NCBI RefSeq assembly: GCF_918698115.1
Contig: NZ_CAKKLV010000017.1
Location: 1 to 64,000, forward strand
Length of the DNA: 64,000 nt
Source of the DNA: Peribacillus sp. Bi96
GTDB taxonomy: Bacteria > Bacillota > Bacilli > Bacillales > DSM-1321
Direction of reading: 5' to 3'
The translations under genes and the position numbers were made by a program. Numbering within the stretch: position 1 is the first letter of the stretch; every line of letters starts with the position of its first letter. The notes beneath the pieces were generated by a model, which saw only the letters and a program-made list of their open reading frames with translations, had not been told where the DNA came from and did not search any database. Below, piece by piece: positions 1 to 7,942 of this stretch.

Positions 1-240
1 ATTCGAAGAAGACTCAGGATGTGCCTATGGAAACAATGGAAATTGCCAAGAACGAGAGTGAGGAAACTCAAAGGATTAGGCGTCCCATTTGGAAAAGCAT
101 ATGAATGGGGAAATAGCAGAAAGGGTTATTGGCGCATAGCGCATAGTCCTATTCTAGACAAAACGCTTAATAATGTTTATTGGCTCCACCAAGGGTTAGT
201 AAATCTATATGAACGATATACAAAACTACGTCAGACTTAA
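1..240 (+). CDS. ltrA: Group II intron reverse transcriptase/maturase, C-terminal end (partial)
   Basis: The frame is open from base 1 and ends in TAA at 240, so only about the last 79 residues are in the window. They read IRRRLRMCLWKQWK, then a KAYEWGNSRKGYW segment and SPILDKTLNNVYW, which is the typical maturase (domain X) tail of bacterial group II intron proteins. In the family this region binds the intron RNA for splicing; the reverse transcriptase domain lies upstream, outside the window. The intron RNA 3' end follows directly. Whether the intron is intact cannot be judged here. Confidence 0.9.
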   Translation: MRRRLRMCLWKQWKLPRTRVRKLKGLGVPFGKAYEWGNSRKGYWRIAHSPILDKTLNNVYWLHQGLVNLYERYTKLRQT

Positions 241-316
241 ACTGAACCGCCGTATACCGAACGGTACGTACGGTGGTGTGAGAGGTCGGAGGCTAGGCGC
301 CTCCTCCTACTCGATT
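241..316 (+). ncRNA. Group II intron domains V and VI, 3' end of intron
   Basis: Right after the maturase stop is AACCGCCGTATACC followed by GGTACGTACGGTGGT, the hairpin form of domain V seen in Bacillus group II introns. It is followed by a domain VI-like stem (GGAGGC...GCCTCC) and the 3' terminal CTACTCGATT. The exact splice site is estimated from this ending. Sequence 317-490 beyond it is AT-rich and holds no gene I can support. Confidence 0.75.
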
Positions 317-489
317 TAATGAACTCCCATAAAAATTAAAATATTCTTAAAACCAAAAAAGAGCATACAAAAATAGACCTAGAAAATTACTTTTTTTAAA
401 AAGGCTGAGCCTTATGAGTGATCTGATTGAGTTTGATAAATCGTTAAACAGAAACCTCCAATTATAGAAAATTAAGTAGAGGCTAGAGT

Positions 490-963
490 GACGACCAAAA
501 AAAAGGATAAATCTCCCATGAGTGCTACCCATAAAGGGCGCGACAGTCGGTGGTACACCATGGTCGTCGGAGTCAGATTAACGGATGGGCTCAAAGACAC
601 CATAGTTCAACGACCTTCTTCGCCAGCCATTAAAACATTATCGACATAGAGACCAATTTTCATTCTCTGTGGTGAAGCGCTGATTTTTGCGCTTCATGGA
701 TGGCTAACGGGTGCTTTCGTATTATAAGGTCGAACAGTAAAAAAATTACTGGTTGACCATTTTTTAATAGAATCTATTATATCAGTAGCCAGGGTAGGAC
801 GTACGGGTGCGTGGGACTTGATCCCGTGAACTAAACTGTCCGCCCCTACTTGTAGAAACATGTTTGAGGCTGGTTGGGACTTAGATCTCGTATAACAAGC
901 GAAGCTATGACACCGCATGGATGACTAAGGGGTACTGGTTAGTAAGTAGAGGAGAGAAAAATA
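490..963 (+). ncRNA. IS110-type 5' non-coding end with candidate bridge RNA
   Basis: Almost 500 bp without a credible gene lies directly upstream of an IS110-type transposase start. The part from about 660 to 960 is full of short inverted repeats, for example GAAGCGCtgatttttGCGCTTC at 674-695. It also has an internal CAGGGTAGGACGTACGGG / AACTGTCCGCCCC segment. IS110-group elements are known to encode a structured bridge RNA in the long non-coding region before the transposase, which pairs with target and donor DNA. Position and structure fit that; boundaries and loops were not folded. Confidence is for an IS110 non-coding end; the RNA itself is inference. Confidence 0.5.
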
Positions 964-1320
964 ATGAATCCAGTTGTTGGTCTGGATGTGGCAAAAGGAG
1001 AGAGCCAAGTTCAGGCATTTTTAGATCAATCTAAACCGTATGGGTAGAGCTTTTCAATAAAGCATATCAAAGAGGAATTAGATCATTTTTTAGACTTTCT
1101 AAAAGAAGTTGAAGAGGTGACAGGGCAGATGAATTAATAAAGGAGTTATGTACATTTTTTATTCAGTAATGGATGAAATTGTAGATGAGTATTTCCCAAG
1201 CATTTATAAAAAGTGAAGATGAATTGAATGAAATAGAAACGAAAAAAACAAATCAAGATTTAATTGAAATTTATGTTAAACATCCTTATGCAAAAAAACT
1301 ATTGGTTCTGTGATGCCTTT
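964..1320 (+). pseudogene. IS110-family transposase remnant
   Basis: ATG at 964, after a GAGGAGAG ribosome binding site, opens MNPVVGLDVAKGESQVQAF, the N-terminus of IS110-family DEDD transposases with the first catalytic Asp in GLDVAKG. The frame is broken by TAG at 1045-1047 after 27 codons, continues as SFSIKHIKEELDHFLDFLKEVEEV, and stops again near 1136. A later piece at about 1160-1310 reads IVDEYFPSIYKK and, in another frame, EDELNEIETKKTNQDLIEIYVKHPYAKKL, resembling the middle of the same family. Most of the gene is therefore deleted. It cannot be active, although the non-coding end upstream may still be recognised in trans by a relative. Confidence 0.75.
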
Positions 1321-1393
1321 AAGTATCTCATAATAACAGTTTGCTCGAAGGCATAGCAGAAGGGATTAACCTTGGTAATCAGTATATAAAAGT

Positions 1394-1447
1394 TAAGCCA
1401 ACGACATCTAAAATATGATACATCGCATTTTAGATGTCGTTGGCTTA
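1394..1447 (-). terminator. Perfect 21-bp inverted repeat, likely terminator of the carboxypeptidase gene
   Basis: Bases 1394-1414 and 1427-1447 are exact reverse complements around a 12-base loop. Read on the minus strand, the hairpin lies just past the stop of the 1460-2239 gene and is followed by AACTTTTAT. A stem this long and perfect is unusual for a terminator and could also be a mobile-element end. Confidence 0.65.
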
Positions 1448-1459
1448 GTTGGCTTAATA

Positions 1460-2239
1460 TTACTTAGAAACGGGCTGAACATTATAGTATTCTTCGAGTG
1501 TCACCCCTTGAGCTTGAATGTCTTTTGCTATCTCTATACCTACATAACGAATATGCCAAGCCTCATATTTATAGCCTGTAATTTCTTGCTTACCTTCTGG
1601 GTAACGAATGATAAATCCAAACTCACTTGCATGTTTAGCTAACCAATCAGCCTCTTTAGTTTGACCAAAACATTCCTCAGCAGCACAAGTGCCATTAATG
1701 CCACTTACATCAATAGCCAAGCCTGTTTGGTGTTCACTGGTTCCTGGATATGCACTATAAGTTTTAGCCTTTTCAAGCCCATCCCTTTCTACATAATTAT
1801 TAAAAATAGCTTCTTGCGTTTCCTGTGAACGAAATGCCGATACGCCGGCTAATTTAATATCGTCTTCTTCGGCCTTAAGAAATAGTTTTTCCAAGGCTTC
1901 CCCGGCCTCTTTGCGCATCATTCGTTTTTCGATTTTTTCCTTGAAAATAAACGGTACATTTGGATAATAAAGGTCATCAGGTCTGTATTTATCAGGAAGT
2001 GGATTTAACTTATTTACTAATACGGGAATGCTTTGAGGATTTGCAGAGACTTTAATAGCCTCTTGTTGAACCGTGTTAATATTAGGTTCATTTTCCTTTG
2101 GGTTAGAAGTTGTATTTATTGTACCAACACTTTGATCGTGTATATTATCTTCTTCTTTAGAGTTATCCTTAACTGTACAGCCTAAAGTACATAAAAAAAT
2201 AAATGTTAGTAAAGCTATGGTGTAAATGGATCTTAACAT
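1460..2239 (-). CDS. D-Ala-D-Ala/LD-carboxypeptidase lipoprotein, VanY/LdcB family (M15B)
   Basis: 259 residues. The N-terminus MLRSIYTIALLTFIFLCTLGC is a lipoprotein signal with lipobox LGC, Cys21 being the lipidated residue, so the enzyme sits on the outer face of the membrane. A charged linker to about residue 75 is followed by the VanY fold: SAFRSQETQ, then SEHQTGLAIDV (SxHxxGxAxD zinc ligands) and EAWHIRYVG (catalytic Glu and third ligand His). The family trims the terminal D-Ala from cell-wall peptides; whether the substrate is a tetra- or pentapeptide is not visible. It resembles B. subtilis YodJ. It is a single gene transcribed away from the zinc island, with no Zur box. It is itself a zinc enzyme, so its place beside the island may be chance. 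Confidence 0.85.
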   Translation of the reverse strand: MLRSIYTIALLTFIFLCTLGCTVKDNSKEEDNIHDQSVGTINTTSNPKENEPNINTVQQEAIKVSANPQSIPVLVNKLNPLPDKYRPDDLYYPNVPFIFKEKIEKRMMRKEAGEALEKLFLKAEEDDIKLAGVSAFRSQETQEAIFNNYVERDGLEKAKTYSAYPGTSEHQTGLAIDVSGINGTCAAEECFGQTKEADWLAKHASEFGFIIRYPEGKQEITGYKYEAWHIRYVGIEIAKDIQAQGVTLEEYYNVQPVSK

Positions 2240-2477
2240 AGTGCGGCCCCCAAGTTCAATTTGTTACTAATCCTGCTTAATATTTTTATACAAAAATTTA
2301 ACAATCGATAAGTTAGGGAGGGAGAAAGCAAAAATGAAGTGTCCTATCATTTATTCTCTTATATCCATCACATTTCGATTAATCATTGAATATGAAAATA
2401 AATCTTATTAAAAAAGAAAATAGTCGATAGATTCCCATAACTTAAACATAAAATCGTATATCCTGTATTTGTTTTTT

Positions 2478-2498
2478 AAATCGTAATTATTACTATTT
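2478..2498. promoter_or_regulatory. Zur box, orphan
   Basis: Inverted repeat with core TCGTAATTATTACTA, one mismatch from the Zur consensus TCGTAATnATTACGA of low-G+C Gram-positives. No intact gene starts nearby on either strand; it faces a decayed region, so its target gene was probably lost. Confidence 0.7.
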
Positions 2499-2960
2499 AT
2501 AATTTGATAAAACTCACAATATCAAATAATAAGATAAAAATCAATATCTATAAAGTACATTCCTACTAATTTCTGTAATGCCCACTCATCTTTTCCTTCT
2601 GTGCTTTAAAGAAATCCCCCATATATTGACGACCATAAGGTACTGTGTAATGAAATCCCAGTTTTGTTCAACGGAAAAGCCATCCTTTTGCTGTTGAACC
2701 CTCATGATAAATTCCTAGATTGGTTCATTTTGTTACTTTTGTTCAGATTTGCAAATAGGATTTTATATTACCAACAGTATCTAAGAATACCCCGACTAAC
2801 TCCTTATATCTGTGGCCTGGCTTCCCATTTCTAATAAATCGTCGTGCTGCACCGATATGTAATGGCGAATAAAATCCAAAGCGATAAACATAGAAAGAGA
2901 TAAAATTGAAAATTACGACACTTCTCAATCGGCACTAGTGTAAAAAAAACAGACCAAATA

Positions 2961-2988
2961 TTGACACTTTCCAACATTATGCTATAAT
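2961..2988 (+). promoter_or_regulatory. Sigma-A promoter of the cnt metallophore operon
   Basis: TTGACA at 2961-2966 and TATAAT at 2983-2988 with a 16-bp spacer: both hexamers are consensus. The predicted start near 2995 is 9-10 bases before the Zur box at 3004. Confidence 0.75.
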
Positions 2989-3003
2989 TCATTTTGCGAT
3001 TAT

Positions 3004-3024
3004 AAATCGTAATCATTACTATTT
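3004..3024. promoter_or_regulatory. Zur box of cntK operon
   Basis: Core TCGTAATCATTACTA, one mismatch from consensus. It lies just downstream of the predicted transcription start and 64 bp before cntK, so bound Zur would block the consensus promoter when zinc is sufficient. Confidence 0.85.
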
Positions 3025-3087
3025 GCGGTGAATAATACTTTATGAAGAAAGGAAAACCCAAAAATATAAGTGTAGAGGGTAGTTGAG

Positions 3088-3921
3088 ATGATCCAGGAAA
3101 TAGATTTTATAAAATTTAATCCAACACAAAATATGACAATTCTCGTTAAAACTAATTTTCTAGTTGAAGAGTATAAGCACATTGCTTCGAAAATCATGTC
3201 ATACGACAGCGTGCATGCAGAACAAGTTGGATTTATAGAAAAGCCGATAAATAATAAAGCTGCTGCAAAGTTACAAATGGCTGGAGGTGAGTTTTGTGGT
3301 AATGCTTGTATGGCACTGGCAGCTTTTGTAGCATCTGAAAAAGGACTAAAGCATAATGATTTGGCGGAGATAATATTAGAAGCTTCAGGCACAGATAAAT
3401 TAATAACATGTCAAATGAAAAGAAATTTAGGTGAATATCACTGTCTGGTTACTATGCCTATTCCTAAAAAGATAGAACAGAGAACAATAAAGTATGATGG
3501 CAACGATTTGAATATGATTATAGTGAGATACCATGAATTTATACACATTGTGATAGAAGTGGAGGAATTTAGTAAAACAGTAAGGGAAAAAGCGCAATCT
3601 TTAGCAAAGTTGCTTGGAGTAACTTTAGGTACCAACTTGATCGGCGTTTTATTGTATAAATCGAAATCTGAGGAAATGGCTCCCCTCATTTATGTCCCAC
3701 ATTTAGATAGTATGATATGGGAAAGGGGGTGTGGTTCCGGTACAGCCTCCTTAGGAGCCTATCTAGCTTGGAAGAATAAAGGAGAGATTGTTAAAAATAT
3801 AAGGCAACCCGGTGGCGATATTAAAGTATTTGCTACTTGTCATGGAGAAGATTTAACAAGCCTTATGATTGAAGGGTCGGTTCAAATAGTAGCACAAGGC
3901 AAAGCTTTTATAGATGGTTAG
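3088..3921 (+). CDS. cntK: Histidine racemase of opine metallophore synthesis (CntK-like, DapF fold)
   Basis: 277 residues of the diaminopimelate epimerase fold. The two catalytic cysteines of cofactor-free racemases are in place: Cys70 in GGEFCGNACMA and Cys215 in ERGCGSGTAS. In Staphylococcus aureus the equivalent enzyme turns L-histidine into D-histidine, the first building block of staphylopine. The gene is followed 27 bp later by a nicotianamine-synthase-like gene and then an opine dehydrogenase, the same K-L-M order as in staphylococci. That context separates it from housekeeping DapF. It is the first gene of the Zur-controlled operon, with a GAGGG ribosome binding site. The His preference is inferred from context and not from residues alone. 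Confidence 0.88.
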   Translation: MIQEIDFIKFNPTQNMTILVKTNFLVEEYKHIASKIMSYDSVHAEQVGFIEKPINNKAAAKLQMAGGEFCGNACMALAAFVASEKGLKHNDLAEIILEASGTDKLITCQMKRNLGEYHCLVTMPIPKKIEQRTIKYDGNDLNMIIVRYHEFIHIVIEVEEFSKTVREKAQSLAKLLGVTLGTNLIGVLLYKSKSEEMAPLIYVPHLDSMIWERGCGSGTASLGAYLAWKNKGEIVKNIRQPGGDIKVFATCHGEDLTSLMIEGSVQIVAQGKAFIDG

Positions 3922-3948
3922 TTATAACATTGTACTGGGGGAAAATTA

Positions 3949-4743
3949 ATGAATGCATTAATAACTTTTCAAGAATATTTAAGTGAGTTTTCAGAAAAAT
4001 TTGATGGATTAGCAGGAAGTTATAATCATACAATCAATAATTGTTCAGAGTTAGAGAGTTTAATAGATTATTATTCAAAATTCATAACAAACGAGAGGAA
4101 TAAAGAAGTTTGGAAACAACTAGAACTACAAGAATCTAGTGATTTGAATCAACTTGTGATGAACCTAAGAAGAAAATCGGCACTTTGTGTTGCTATTATG
4201 GAGAAATTTCGTGCAATCAAGCTACTGGATGGAAATAGTGAAAAGGCAGACTACTTTAAAAATATAGAATCATGTATTGAAAAAGAATTTGGCAGTTTTC
4301 AAATTACTTCGGAGTCAAAAGTATTGTTAGTAGGATCAGGTTCATTTCCAATGACGCCATTATTAATCGCTAAGCGAACAGGAGCAGAGGTTGTTGGCAT
4401 AGATATTGATGATGAGGCTATTCAACTTGGACGAAACGTAGTAGAGAAATTAGGAAATGGATTAAATATTAGATTAGAAAAAATATTAGTGGAAAATCTT
4501 GATTTTACGAAAAACGTGACTCATATCATTTTTAGTTCAACTGTTGAAAATAAATATTACATATTGGATCAATTACATACATTAACGAATGAAAATGTAG
4601 TTGTTGCTATGAGATATGGTAATCATTTGAAGTCCTTATTTAATTTTCCATCAAGAGAGGTTGATGGGCAGAAGTGGAAGATGGTTGAAGAAATATTGCG
4701 TCCAGATCATGTGTTTGATATCGCATTGTATAAAAAAGCATAG
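3949..4743 (+). CDS. cntL: Nicotianamine synthase-like aminobutyrate transferase (CntL-like)
   Basis: 264 residues. An N-terminal helical part to about residue 120 is followed by a Rossmann SAM-binding core, VLLVGSGSFPMTPLLIAKRTGAEVVGIDID (shown by its key GSGSFPMT loop at about 127-134 and the acidic end of beta-2). This is the layout of bacterial nicotianamine-synthase-like enzymes. In the staphylopine pathway CntL moves one aminobutyrate unit from S-adenosylmethionine onto D-histidine. Length fits the bacterial group (about 270). It sits between cntK and cntM with GGGGG ribosome binding site, so it is translated from the same message. The product should be a D-His-aminobutyrate intermediate if the upstream racemase acts on histidine. 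Confidence 0.88.
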   Translation: MNALITFQEYLSEFSEKFDGLAGSYNHTINNCSELESLIDYYSKFITNERNKEVWKQLELQESSDLNQLVMNLRRKSALCVAIMEKFRAIKLLDGNSEKADYFKNIESCIEKEFGSFQITSESKVLLVGSGSFPMTPLLIAKRTGAEVVGIDIDDEAIQLGRNVVEKLGNGLNIRLEKILVENLDFTKNVTHIIFSSTVENKYYILDQLHTLTNENVVVAMRYGNHLKSLFNFPSREVDGQKWKMVEEILRPDHVFDIALYKKA

Positions 4744-4773
4744 CTTACTAAATTGTAAGAAAAGGAGGCCTTT

Positions 4774-6087
4774 ATGAATGATTTTAAGCGAGTCCTACTA
4801 TTAGGCACTGGCCCAACATCTATCCAACTAGCTATGAATCTAAAAAACCAATTGAATTGCTACGTAGGAATTGTTGGGAGAGAATCTGTTCGTTCAGAAA
4901 ATTTTTTTGAGGCACTTAAGGAAAGTAATCATTTAGTTCGTGTAAGCGTTCAAAATGAAAAGCATCGAACTATGCAGGGTGAATGCTTCATTGATCAAGT
5001 TTTTAGGGGTTATGGAACAATTAAGGGTGAATGGGATACTATTATTCTTGCTGTAACAACGGATGCTTATATAGAAGTATTAAAACAAATTAATAATGAG
5101 AAATTAAAACAAGTAAGGTGTATTGTATTAATTTCTCCGACTTTCGGTTCCAATAGCTTAATCAATAATTATATGAACCAGCTTAATTCAGATGCGGAAA
5201 TTATCAGTTTTTCTACATATTACGGTGATACACGATGGATGCACGATAAACCTTCTAATCATGTTTTAACAACAGCAGTCAAGAAAAAAATTCATATAGG
5301 CTCTACACATTATCCATCTAAAAATGTCGAGGGACTATGTAAGTTATATGAACAATTAGGTATTACTCTTGAAAATATGAAATCTCCAATAGAAGCAGAA
5401 ACGAGAAATATTTCTTTATATGTTCACCCACCGTTGTTTATGAATGATTTCACACTAAGTGCAATATTTGGTGACTTAGAAAGCAAGAAATATGTTTATA
5501 AACTTTATCCTGAGGGGCCCATTACACAATATTTAATTAGGGATATGCTGGCTCAATGGAAAGAAATCATGAATATCTTAGGGAATTTAAATATAAAAAA
5601 TTTAAATCTACTTAAATTTATGACAGATGATAATTATCCCGTGAGATTGGAAAGTTTATCACGTCATGATATAGAGGATTTTAATCATTTAGAAGCTATC
5701 CATCAAGAATATTTATTATATATACGTTATACCGCACTGTTGATTGATCCTTTTTCTGAACCAGATAAGAATGGGAAATATTTTGATTTTTCTGCTGTTC
5801 CTATTAGAAAAATGTTCGTCAATAGGGAAGGATATTTGGATATCCCTAGGATGCCTAAAGAAGACTATTATCGTATAAAAATAATTCAAGGAATTGCAAA
5901 ATATTTAAATGTAAATTGTCCAACAATAGATAAATTCATTAAAACATATGAGAATAAAATTGAAAAAGTGGCTCAATCCCATGAAGGTGAATTGCTATCT
6001 AATGCATTTGTTGTTCAAAGCTTTGATGAAGATTTGAATATGATATGCAATGAGATAGGAAAAAGTTTAAAAACAAAAACACTGTAG
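4774..6087 (+). CDS. cntM: Opine dehydrogenase of metallophore synthesis (CntM-like)
   Basis: 437 residues. N-terminal NAD(P)H Rossmann motif LLGTGPTSIQLA (residues 10-20), then VGRES with Arg36, which in S. aureus CntM helps select NADPH. SFSTYYGDTR follows with Asp152 and the active-site segment YVHPPLFMND with His218. The enzyme reductively joins the CntL product to a 2-keto acid. Asp152 lines up (from my memory of the family) with S. aureus Asp150, reported to favour pyruvate, where the P. aeruginosa enzyme, which uses 2-oxoglutarate, has Ala. This points to a staphylopine-like product. AAGGAGG ribosome binding site. Strong similarity to the staphylococcal protein runs to the C-terminus (YTALLIDPFSEPD, YFDFSAVP). 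Confidence 0.92.
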   Translation: MNDFKRVLLLGTGPTSIQLAMNLKNQLNCYVGIVGRESVRSENFFEALKESNHLVRVSVQNEKHRTMQGECFIDQVFRGYGTIKGEWDTIILAVTTDAYIEVLKQINNEKLKQVRCIVLISPTFGSNSLINNYMNQLNSDAEIISFSTYYGDTRWMHDKPSNHVLTTAVKKKIHIGSTHYPSKNVEGLCKLYEQLGITLENMKSPIEAETRNISLYVHPPLFMNDFTLSAIFGDLESKKYVYKLYPEGPITQYLIRDMLAQWKEIMNILGNLNIKNLNLLKFMTDDNYPVRLESLSRHDIEDFNHLEAIHQEYLLYIRYTALLIDPFSEPDKNGKYFDFSAVPIRKMFVNREGYLDIPRMPKEDYYRIKIIQGIAKYLNVNCPTIDKFIKTYENKIEKVAQSHEGELLSNAFVVQSFDEDLNMICNEIGKSLKTKTL

Positions 6088-6125
6088 AACTTAGACTAAG
6101 GTTTGTATCTGCAGGAATAGCTAAG

Positions 6126-6170
6126 GGCAACTTGCCATCTGTATTTTTACTTGGCAAGTGGAATTTTTTC
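6126..6170 (+). terminator. Short hairpin between cntM and cntA, possible attenuator
   Basis: ACTTGCCA (about 6129-6136) and TGGCAAGT (about 6152-6159) form an 8-bp stem followed by GGAATTTTTTC. It could cut transcription between synthesis and uptake genes or act as a processing site; it is weak. Confidence 0.4.
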
Positions 6171-6211
6171 AGTTATGTAGCTTTTTATATATACTTTTGG
6201 AGGAAAATAAA

Positions 6212-7825
6212 GTGAAAAAAAGAAAAATGTTTGTTTTCTTAACTATGCTTATGTATTTATTTGTACTAGTAGGATGCAGTGACGGAAATGATGCTAAAAC
6301 CGTTTCAACGAATAACAAAAAGAAGACAGAATTAGTTTATGCATCAGCCAAAGATATTAATGATATGAATCCTCATTTGTACGGAGGTTCAATGCCAGCT
6401 CAAGGCATGGTGTATGAATCATTAGTTGAGAATACGGAAGATGGAATTAAGCCATTACTTGCTGAATCATGGGAAATTTCTAAAGATGGAAAAGTATACA
6501 CGTTTCATTTAAGAGAAGATGTAAAATTCCATGATGGGGAACCATTTAATGCAGAAGCAGTAAAGAAAAACATAGAGGCTGTACAAAACAATGCAGAAAA
6601 GCATTCTTGGATTAAACTATCTACAAAAATAGAAAGTGTAAATATAGTAGATGCTTATACAGTTGAACTTGTGCTATCAGAAGCATACTACCCAACTTTG
6701 GTTGAATTATCTATGACCAGACCTTACGTATTTTTATCACCCAAAGATTTTAAAAATGGGGGAACTAAAGATGGCGTAAATGGATTTAATGGTACAGGAC
6801 CATATATTCTCACTAAACATAAAACTGATGAGTACGCCACTTTTAAAGCGAATGAAAACTACTGGGGTGGCTCACCTGAAATTAAGAAGATTACTTCTAA
6901 AGTTCTTCCAGCAGGGGAAACGACATTTTTAGCTTTACAAAAAGGAGAAGTAAACTTTGTTTTTACTGATGACCGCGGTGCAGACAGTCTTGATGTAGAG
7001 GCAATGAATCAATTAGTTGATTCAGGTGATTATCAGTTGGTTAGAAGTGAACCAATGAATACGAAAATGATTGTAGCAAATAGCAGTAAATCTGATAATC
7101 CAGTAAGTGAAACAGCTGTTCGTGAAGCCATTTGGCACTCGATTGATAGAGAAACCATTAGTAAGGATATTTTAAATGGTACGGAAACAGTAGCCAATAC
7201 ACTATTCTCACCTAACGTCAATTATGCAGATGTTGATTTGAAGAAAAGAGGCTATGATTTAGAAGAAGCGAAAGAGATTTTAGAAGAATCAGGATGGGCA
7301 GCAAAAGATGGTTCTGATGTTAGAACAAAAGACGGCAAAAAATTAGCAATGAAACTTTATTATGATAGCAATTCTTCCTCCCAAAAAACCCAGGCTGAGT
7401 TTATCCAAGCTTCAGTAAAAGAGATCGGTATTCAGCTAGAAATTATCGGTGAAGAGTCAACTTCAATTGCTAATAGAAGATCGACGGGTGACTATGATCT
7501 ATTATTCAATCAAACATGGGGACTTGCGTATGATCCACAAAGTACAATCTCTGCTTTTACTTCTGAGGCATCTTATTTACATACTACAAGCGGTATTGCA
7601 AACTCAGATGAACTCTACAAGAAGATTGATGAAGTAATGGTGTCACCTGATGAGAAAACACGAAAATCATTATATGCGGATATTTTGACGATTGTACATG
7701 ATGAAGCAGTCTTTATTCCCATTTCAAATGGCAGTGTCACTGTAGTTGCCCCAAAAAATTTAAAAGGCATATCATTTAAGCAAACGCAATTTGAGTTACC
7801 ATTCGAACTGATGAACTTTGAATAG
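6212..7825 (+). CDS. cntA: Metal-metallophore binding lipoprotein, ABC transporter (CntA-like, SBP family 5)
   Basis: 537 residues from the GTG at 6212, chosen because TTTTGGAGG lies 7 bases upstream and the following residues VKKRKMFVFLTMLMYLFVLVGC form a lipoprotein signal with Cys at the lipobox. An upstream GTG at 6158 lacks a ribosome binding site. The mature protein is a nickel/oligopeptide-type periplasmic-binding protein (SBP_bac_5), with the usual GTGPYILTKH and LKMKLYYDSNSSSQK-like regions. In the staphylococcal system CntA binds the staphylopine-metal complex at the cell surface and hands it to CntBC. It lies right after cntM and before the permeases, with a terminator between it and cntB that should leave more binding protein than permease. 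Confidence 0.88.
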   Translation: MKKRKMFVFLTMLMYLFVLVGCSDGNDAKTVSTNNKKKTELVYASAKDINDMNPHLYGGSMPAQGMVYESLVENTEDGIKPLLAESWEISKDGKVYTFHLREDVKFHDGEPFNAEAVKKNIEAVQNNAEKHSWIKLSTKIESVNIVDAYTVELVLSEAYYPTLVELSMTRPYVFLSPKDFKNGGTKDGVNGFNGTGPYILTKHKTDEYATFKANENYWGGSPEIKKITSKVLPAGETTFLALQKGEVNFVFTDDRGADSLDVEAMNQLVDSGDYQLVRSEPMNTKMIVANSSKSDNPVSETAVREAIWHSIDRETISKDILNGTETVANTLFSPNVNYADVDLKKRGYDLEEAKEILEESGWAAKDGSDVRTKDGKKLAMKLYYDSNSSSQKTQAEFIQASVKEIGIQLEIIGEESTSIANRRSTGDYDLLFNQTWGLAYDPQSTISAFTSEASYLHTTSGIANSDELYKKIDEVMVSPDEKTRKSLYADILTIVHDEAVFIPISNGSVTVVAPKNLKGISFKQTQFELPFELMNFE

Positions 7826-7829
7826 AAAT

Positions 7830-7864
7830 ATAAATAAAAAGGGGAAGATTCCCCTTTTTATTTA
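7830..7864 (+). terminator. Intergenic terminator between cntA and cntB
   Basis: AAAAAGGGGAA-GA-TTCCCCTTTTTA is an almost perfect hairpin with a T-rich arm, inside an operon whose later genes have no clear new promoter. It is probably a partial terminator that sets the ratio of binding protein to permease. Confidence 0.8.
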
Positions 7865-7942
7865 TGTGAAGAGTAACCTTCTAAGTATTATATTGCAGAA
7901 GTAAGTGTGGTTTTTTAAATTTCTATTAAAAGGAGATTTTCT

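Larger units (their letters stand above)
2240..3087. other. 848-bp intergenic region with two Zur boxes and a degenerate minus-strand coding remnant
   Basis: No intact gene. Zur boxes lie at 2478-2498 and 3004-3024. On the minus strand about 2935-2580 shows protein-like stretches in shifting frames (PLHIGAARRFIRNGKPGHRYKELVGVF, then GFHYTVPYGRQYMGDFFKAQKEKMSGHY), interrupted by stops. This suggests a decayed gene that I cannot identify. The right part holds the cntK promoter. Confidence 0.4.
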
